DNA of 14,367 nt from Gryganskiella cystojenkinii (Eukaryota > Mortierellomycota > Mortierellomycetes > Mortierellales > Mortierellaceae). Below are positions 9,350 through 14,367 of this stretch, in pieces. The position numbers and the translations under genes are program-made. Numbering within the stretch: the first letter of the stretch is position 1; each line of letters begins with the position of its first letter. The stretch is taken from assembly GCA_015852425.1 (NCBI GenBank), contig JAAAIG010000934.1, positions 1 to 14,367 of the forward strand, read 5' to 3'. Under the pieces are notes generated by a model. The model had not been told where the DNA came from. It ran no database searches and saw only the letters and a program-made list of their open reading frames with translations.

Positions 9350-10968
9350 TCATCCTGTCAACTTTTCGGCACCATTGGCAGTGATGAGGATCTAAAGTAG
9401 AGGTCACAGAAATGGTTAACGCGAAAAAAGTTTCTTTCTGTCAGTTTTTTTTTTAAAAAAAGAAAAAAAAATGTTGCATTTATTTCCTGCGCGCGTTCGA
9501 GTACTGGTCGTGGATAGCTCCCTTACCGTATGTTCAAACTGAGCACTACGACCGCCGTCGGCCGTGGTCACAGTCCACTTGTCAGGCCACTGGACACCAA
9601 CTGCACTTCCTTGGCAAAACATGGGTTCGATCGTAAAGATCATTCCTTCTTCCATGGTTCCTTCCTCATCATTGTCTTGAAAAGGTTGAAGAAAATGCGA
9701 TTAAAAATATGAGCATCAGGGTCGCAAAAGGCTGTGAGCATGAGGCAGAGGTTGGAGAGAGAATGTCTTACCATGGTGATATATCAAGGGCAGACAATGA
9801 AATTCCTTGCCGATGCCATGACCCGAGAACTGTTCCGAAACTGAATAGCCATGTTTGTCCGCGATCGCTTGGATGGTCTTTCCAATTTTGTTGAGTGGTA
9901 CTCCAGGTGCACAGATCTCGATAGCTCGATCGAGAGATTCCTTTGTCCGCTCGACCAATACCCGCCCTTGCTCATCGACGTTGCCGACTAGGTATGTCGC
10001 AGAGGTATCGCCATGATACCCATCCAGGTAAACCTAAGTAGTAGACTTTGAATTAGCTCTCCAATATCAATTTTTTTTTATTCCATCGCTTTCGTCAGAT
10101 TTTCCCTCTTACTGTGATGTCGATGTTGATAATGTCACCGTCTTCGAGGGGTCGACTAGGCAGAAGATGAACACGTTTTTCAGGAGTTCAAGAAGTCAGC
10201 AAGAGGGCAATTTTCTTTGTTTTTTCTGCTTGAAGAAATAGAACTGACCGAGATCAGCATTTTTTTTTTCACATACCCGTCTGGAATACCGTGGGCGATC
10301 ACGTTCGAGACGGAGGTGCAGACCGATTTTGGGAATCCCATGTAGTTTAGCGGTGAAGGATACGCGTTGTTCGCAATAATTGCCTCGTGCAGCACGCGAT
10401 CAATCTCGCCTGTGCTCACGCCTGGCTAAGTTCATTTTGACGAGTTTTGTAGCAGCGAGATTAGCACAAACGTTCAGGATGCTCCCCCACTTGAGTTCTT
10501 TCTTCCCTTTTCCTATACTTGTGAGGTTACCTTGACTAGGGTTCCTCCAAGTTTCAAGATTTTCTTTGCCAGTTGTCCAGCTTTACGAGCTTTTTCGATT
10601 GTCTCTGGTGTATTGATCGGAATCCCGGAAGCCCATTCCGATGGCTCTCCTCGTGCAGCATAGCTCGGTCTCAGGATATGAGCTGGAACTAAGGCATCGA
10701 CATCTGGTGGCATCACACCCAGTTTCAAAGAAAGAGGCGCCAATCGCGTATAATTTCCGAAATGTAAACGGTCCCGGATCCCTCCTCCGTGCATATTCCT
10801 GGGTTTACGAGGCGGTGGAGGTTGGAGACGAACAGGGGAGGAATGAATCTGTTGACATGGTTGGGATCGGATTGGTAATGAGAATGTAGGCGTCTGTCGA
10901 TGGAGCTGAGCAAAGGAGGCACGAGTCCTGCATGTCGAGAGTAGGATCTGCTTGAGCGGAGAAGCCAT
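9350..10968 (-). CDS. Mitochondrial type I methionine aminopeptidase (METAP1D-like)
   Basis: The enzyme removes the initiator methionine from nascent proteins, here probably in mitochondria. Minus-strand exons are 10968-10531, 10425-10277, 10155-10113, 10033-9772, 9675-9527 and 9391-9350, with introns of 105, 121, 79, 96 and 135 nt. Phases agree and give 360 aa. The first ~45 residues have several Arg, one Lys and no acidic residue, and are Ser/Gln-rich, like a mitochondrial presequence. HILRPSYA then leads into the pita-bread fold. All expected catalytic residues are present: His191 ([10 protein letters not shown]), Asp208 (INIDIT), Asp219 (YHGDTSATY), His282 ([11 protein letters not shown]), Glu315 (FTIEPM) and Glu345 (AQFEHT). 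There is no N-terminal zinc-finger region as in cytosolic MetAP1. An in-frame TGA six bases before the ATG fixes the start. The gene is convergent with the GYF gene; its promoter should lie just right of 10968. Confidence 0.94.
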
Positions 10969-11637
10969 AACGTTTCAGCCGGAAAGGGGGAATGGAATGA
11001 GAAAAAGATGTTTGACGCGAAAGCGTTCGATATTGGTGAATCCTTGATCCGTTTTCGCACACGTGACTTGTTCATGGGTCATGTTTTTTATTTGATGGCA
11101 GAAGCTCTTTCTGCCCAACTCAATAACCTGTCTTTTTGGAGACCGGAGACCGATGAATTTTTGGCACAGACCCTGCACCTGGAAATGCTCAGTACGACAT
11201 CTTCAAACCGTTTTGGAGTTTATGCTGCCGGGCCACACCTCGCGTTGAATTATTATCTGGGACAATTGACATGGTAGCCAAAATCGACTTTCGCCCGTCA
11301 TTTCGGAACCAGTAGAGCAACCTGGGATCTAATGGCACCCAAAGGAGCGTCTTTCCCCATCTGTGTGTGCTCGAGTTTCAGGGATCTGTGGGCTCTCACC
11401 ATCAAAAACTTTAATTTTTTCTGCTTTTAGCAACCCCGTCAGTAATTTGACCGGGTATCCTGGTGATTTTCAGCCCATCAGTCTGATCTCGACAAATATC
11501 CACCTCGAGGGCTATCGAATATCCAGCTTGCGAGGGTGGGAGATTTGACAGCCTTCCCAAAATCGTTTTTCGATGAAGCATCAACCCCTAAAAAACTGGG
11601 CGCGTGCGCTGTTGGTCCGTTGCATGAACAAAATAAT
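10969..11637. other. Intergenic region holding the aminopeptidase promoter
   Basis: No supported gene. The first 100-200 bases must contain the minus-strand promoter of the aminopeptidase. Short open frames on both strands here (up to ~116 codons) show no recognisable domain, odd composition for coding sequence, and overlap each other. I see no RNA gene or repeat. Confidence 0.5.
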
Positions 11638-12575
11638 CATGTCCGTTCTGCGCGTCGTTCTCTCGCCTCTCGCCTTCACTGGTCCCTGCCTCGATTATCC
11701 AAGCACAGCTCACACTCTCATATCCTAGAAGCAGTCCTGTTCAAAGAACATCTTCACTGGAAATATGAACCGCATCAGGTGTCGACTCCGCTACGATCGA
11801 TCGTATGACCCAAATCAACCACAAGACCAGCGTCAATGTCCAGAGTATTACCAGCTCTCCTACTCGCCGACAATCCTCTCTTGACCATCATCAACCTCTA
11901 GCCCACCTCCCAGAGCCTACCCATCTTCCCCTCGGTTCCTTTGCTCGGCTTCTCAGTCCCTGGTGTCTTTGACCTTGGTGCCACCTCTGACATCCAAGCC
12001 TCTGTCTCGCTTTCCAGGCCGCTATGGACATCAAACTCAGTTCCGACTTATCCACCTCCTGCCCCTGGTCTATCGACTAGAACGGTTCTCTCGACAGCAT
12101 CCCCACCATCTCGTTCAGACTCTGCACCATGCCCGACTCGCCCACATTGACTGTGAGCAACAAAATTCGCAAACGCAACAGTAGCCGCAACCGCAGTCGC
12201 CGTAGTATCTATCACCGCAAACCACGGCAGAGGCTGTGCCGTTGCTCCCAACTTTTGCTCCTTAAACATCGATCGTAAGCCCACTCCGCACTGTCAATCG
12301 CGACATGAACATCACAAGCTCGCGTCAAACGACCACCTTGAATGTCGGTCTAGTAGTGACTCCGAGTGTACACTTGGGCTTGACGGTGGTTGGTATTTCA
12401 GGGATGAGTACGAGTCTGCTGGCTCCCTTAGCTTTAAATATCAGTTGGGACATAAAAACCCGGTGTTCCCTGTGGACATCGTGGCAATCAATGCGAATGG
12501 GGTGCCTCCTTCCACCTGACGACGGGCTTCCTTGGCTTCACTGGTACCATCCTGATCGTGAGTAACCCCAAGTTC
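11638..12575 (+). pseudogene. Probable relic of a fungal secreted or cell-surface protein gene
   Basis: No long open frame survives, but fragments in different plus frames look like one decayed beta-rich extracellular protein. GFSVPGVFDLGATSDIQASV (about 11947-12006) resembles the FSVPGVFDLG segment of large fungal secreted proteins of the DUF7223 type, as I recall that family. It continues after a frame shift at about 12016 as AAMDIKLSSDLS, and further on as TLNVGLVVTPSVHLGLTVVG (about 12338-12397), also typical of those proteins. A possible start is the ATG at 11650-11652, opening a hydrophobic MSVLRVVLSPLAF, but this frame soon stops. An AATAAA at 12663-12668 follows. The fragment matches are from memory of the family's style, so the family assignment is tentative; the lack of an intact frame is clear. 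Confidence 0.35.
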
Positions 12576-12786
12576 ACGTCGCCTACCGCTTGTCTAGAGA
12601 TCACACCGACAATAATAGTAGTCCGGACAAATATATGGAGGTCTAGAATTTTATTCCAAAAAAATAAAGGGTTACTTGCCTAATACACATCTTCCTCCCC
12701 TCTCGGACATCATTCCCTACATGGTCCCATGGTCTTTTTTTTGGTCTTCCTATAAAAGCTGTAAATGATTACAATAACATAGAATA
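12576..12786. other. AT-richer spacer, no gene seen
   Basis: This is a short, AT-richer spacer between the probable secreted-protein relic and the repeat cluster. It contains an AATAAA at 12663-12668 on the plus strand, which could be a leftover poly(A) signal of the relic. Nothing else is supported. Confidence 0.4.
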
Positions 12787-13074
12787 TAGACCCATGAGGG
12801 GCCGCTGCGTATCCATCCTCAAAAATCCATACATGATATCATGCTTGATCTTGCTCAGCCGCAACCATTACCAAGCGAGGAAAACTGGACAGAGAAAAAG
12901 GGGTAATGGTTAGTGAACTGAGACAAGCACAACTGCACAACTCCCTTGATGCTATTAACCCACACAACGTGGTGGTCCCAGTCATCCAGCGATGAAAACA
13001 ACCGCAGCTGAGCGAAGACTTCTGTTCACCACAGCGATCATCCCTGATAGGGCGACCGCATCGATCGCAGCACT

Positions 13075-13176
13075 ACCAACAGTCAAGGAAAGCCAAGACA
13101 GTGGAGAGGTCATAGCAAGAGGTAGACCAGCGCATGGCGTAGTCTCTGGCCCCTCATGTACCCACAGAGCAATCGA
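13075..13176 (+). repeat. 102-bp repeat, copy 1
   Basis: Begins ACCAACAGTCAAGG and ends CAGAGCAATCGA. It matches the second copy at 98 of 102 positions without gaps. The four differences are all transitions. It lies within an 80-codon open frame starting at the ATG at 12992 and ending with a TAG at 13229-13231. Confidence 0.9.
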
Positions 13177-13401
13177 CTGCAACAGATCCAAGCCAGCGAG
13201 AGATCATAGGGTAGACCAGGGCGCGGCATAGTCTACGGCCCCTGGACCTGTCGGCGCTGGCCCTTCACTGAAGCGATATGGTTCACTGCTCTTCCCAGCG
13301 AGAAGTGGATCCGAAAATGGATGAGGTCATATGGAGGGCGGGCTTTTCCCCTCATGGACCCACGAGACTGACGGAGAACATGCTGTTCGAGTTGCATCAC
13401 C

Positions 13402-13503
13402 ACCAACAGTCAAGGAAAGTCAAGACAGCGGAGAGGTCATAGCAAGGGGTAGACCAGCGCACGGCGTAGTCTCTGGCCCCTCATGTACCCACAGAGCAAT
13501 CGA
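13402..13503 (+). repeat. 102-bp repeat, copy 2
   Basis: Same length and borders as copy 1, 327 bp further right. It lies within an open frame starting at the ATG at 13331 and ending at a TAG at 13574-13576. That frame ends QGAA before the stop, as does the frame around copy 1. Sequence just outside the 102 bp is much less similar. Confidence 0.9.
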
Positions 13504-13939
13504 AAGCAGCAGCTCAAATCCACCTCAAGCAAGCCTGAGGAGGGTCGTAATATGGGTAGTCCAGGGCGCGGCATAGACTAGAGCCCCACATGGACCCAGG
13601 AAGGACCCTGCTCGCATTCATCCTCGACATCCGTACACAACGCCATGCTTGGCCTTCATCGAACACTACCATTACCTTGTATGCTGGATTATCGAAAGCG
13701 ATTCCTGAAGTGGAGGAAAAAAGGAGAGTGGCAAAAAAAAGCGCATGTACTTTGTGCCTCTAAGGGGCAGCCAGTTGGTGCACTCTTTGAAAATTTCAGT
13801 GACGAAGGCGTTTGACTTGACCCGAATATCAATTTTTCAATGACGTAGTTCCAGCGTTCAATGTGCTAAAGAGTTTGCTTTGGCACTTTCTGATCGTTTC
13901 AAAGATAGACGCCTTCCGAAGAAGTATCTAGCGGTTAGG

Positions 13940-14367
13940 ATGCTTCACAAACAGGACGCGCCTGCTGGACTGATCAAGGTGCGCACCAAGCAGAGGAATA
14001 TTTTACCGAGCACACTAATGATGTGGCAGATACGTGCCCTCCTCTCACACCCTAACTCATGGTTTTATTTGTTGCTGTCCCAATTTCTCTTGTAGACCGG
14101 TCGCGCGAAACGGAAGGTTCAGAATGAAGATACCGAGGAGCCAGTCGATGAATCTGGCGAGGAGTCGGGCGGTGCTACAAATGCACCCATGAACGTTTCG
14201 GAGGAAGATGAGGAGGTATGATGTGTAAGATAAACATGTACAACTGAGTGTGACTGAGATTGAACATTTTGTAACCGTTCAGCTGTTCTCATTTGCTTTA
14301 GGTTCAACTATCTATCCCTTCCTTCGTTTTCGGGTGTCCAGACCGCCGAATTTTTTTTGAAACCTGC
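13940..14367 (+). CDS. Possible partial gene for an acidic, Lys/Glu-rich protein
   Basis: Unrecognised. A consistent three-exon model can be drawn: 13940-13978 (starting MLHKQDAPAGLIK), 14096-14215 (TGRAKRKVQNEDTEEPVDES, later SEEDEE) and 14302 to the window end. Introns of 117 and 86 nt have GT-AG borders, and both junctions are phase 0. The first intron has a CTAAC branch-point-like site near 14052 and a T-rich end; the second ends in TTTGCTTTAG. Exon 2 combines a basic patch (AKRK) with an acidic tail, as in many nuclear proteins. The reading frame of the first exon stays open leftward to about 13846 without an ATG, so the true start may lie in an earlier exon. The product continues past the right edge. 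It could instead be chance open sequence next to the repeat cluster. Confidence 0.4.

Larger units (their letters stand above)
12787..13680. repeat. Degenerate direct-repeat cluster
   Basis: Several repeated blocks lie within about 0.9 kb. The outer pair, about 12787-12875 and 13592-13680, is diverged but alignable in the same orientation: both begin GACCCA, then share a CATCCT or CATTCATCCT-like stretch, a CATGCTTG block and CCATTACC. Inside lie two 102-bp copies (13075-13176 and 13402-13503), each followed by a related ~45-bp core (13209-13248 and 13554-13597). The layout is core A, core B, spacer, core A, core B with a period near 330 bp. No terminal inverted repeats or target duplications were found. 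It may be a decayed mobile or satellite-like element; I do not recognise it. Confidence 0.65.

Noticed and set aside
13200..13250. A tRNA or tRNA-derived element suggested by GGGTAGACCAGGGCGCGG and GGCCCC
   Set aside because: I could not find a cloverleaf, A/B box pair or CCA-end logic; the short TAGAC/GTCTA pairing is not enough.
12787..13680. CRISPR array
   Set aside because: The repeats are long, degenerate and irregularly spaced, and the setting is eukaryotic.
1..14367. A single functional gene cluster or defence system linking all genes
   Set aside because: The intact genes are unrelated housekeeping functions in alternating orientation. Nothing suggests co-regulation beyond one shared divergent promoter region.

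Overview
This window looks like nuclear DNA of a filamentous, early-diverging fungus. A Mortierella-type (Mortierellomycota) genome is my best guess, but that is an inference from gene style, not a database match. The genes are split by short GT-AG introns (about 75-250 nt) with CTAA/CTGA-like branch points. Introns are pyrimidine-rich, codons are moderately GC-rich, and a GIGYF-type GYF protein and a mitochondrial METAP1D-type aminopeptidase sit close together. There are no prokaryotic signals, RNA genes or CRISPR arrays.

Layout. (1) 1-~925, minus: a decayed class 3 (diacylglycerol-type) lipase gene with stops in its homologous frame, three reading frames in use, and Thr at the catalytic Ser position. 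(2) 1196-2254, plus: an intact four-exon 3-hydroxyacyl-CoA dehydratase (PHS1/HACD). (3) 2452-4047, minus: an intact three-exon SLC35F/EamA-type transporter, convergent with the dehydratase. (4) 4048-4476: a divergent promoter region. (5) 4477-9033, plus: a five-exon, ~1323-aa GIGYF/Smy2-type protein with an N-terminal 4EHP-binding-like motif, GYF domain, Gln/His-rich centre, Glu-rich segment and conserved C-terminal helical domain. (6) 9350-10968, minus: a six-exon mitochondrial methionine aminopeptidase, convergent with the GYF gene. (7) 10969-13850: about 2.9 kb without an intact gene. It holds a probable relic of a fungal secreted-protein gene (~11638-12575) and a degenerate repeat cluster (12787-13680) centred on two 102-bp copies that differ only by four transitions. 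(8) 13940-right edge, plus: a possible partial gene for an acidic protein.

How the genes relate. The four intact genes are ordinary housekeeping functions: very-long-chain fatty acid elongation, membrane transport, translational repression, and mitochondrial N-terminal methionine removal. They form head-to-head and tail-to-tail pairs with no operon logic, and I see no evidence that they form one system. The left lipase relic and the 10.97-13.85 kb zone look like decaying or mobile-type sequence beside this conserved core. I do not see a convincing undescribed system. The least explained item is the repeat pair with exclusively third-position, synonymous differences in one open frame.
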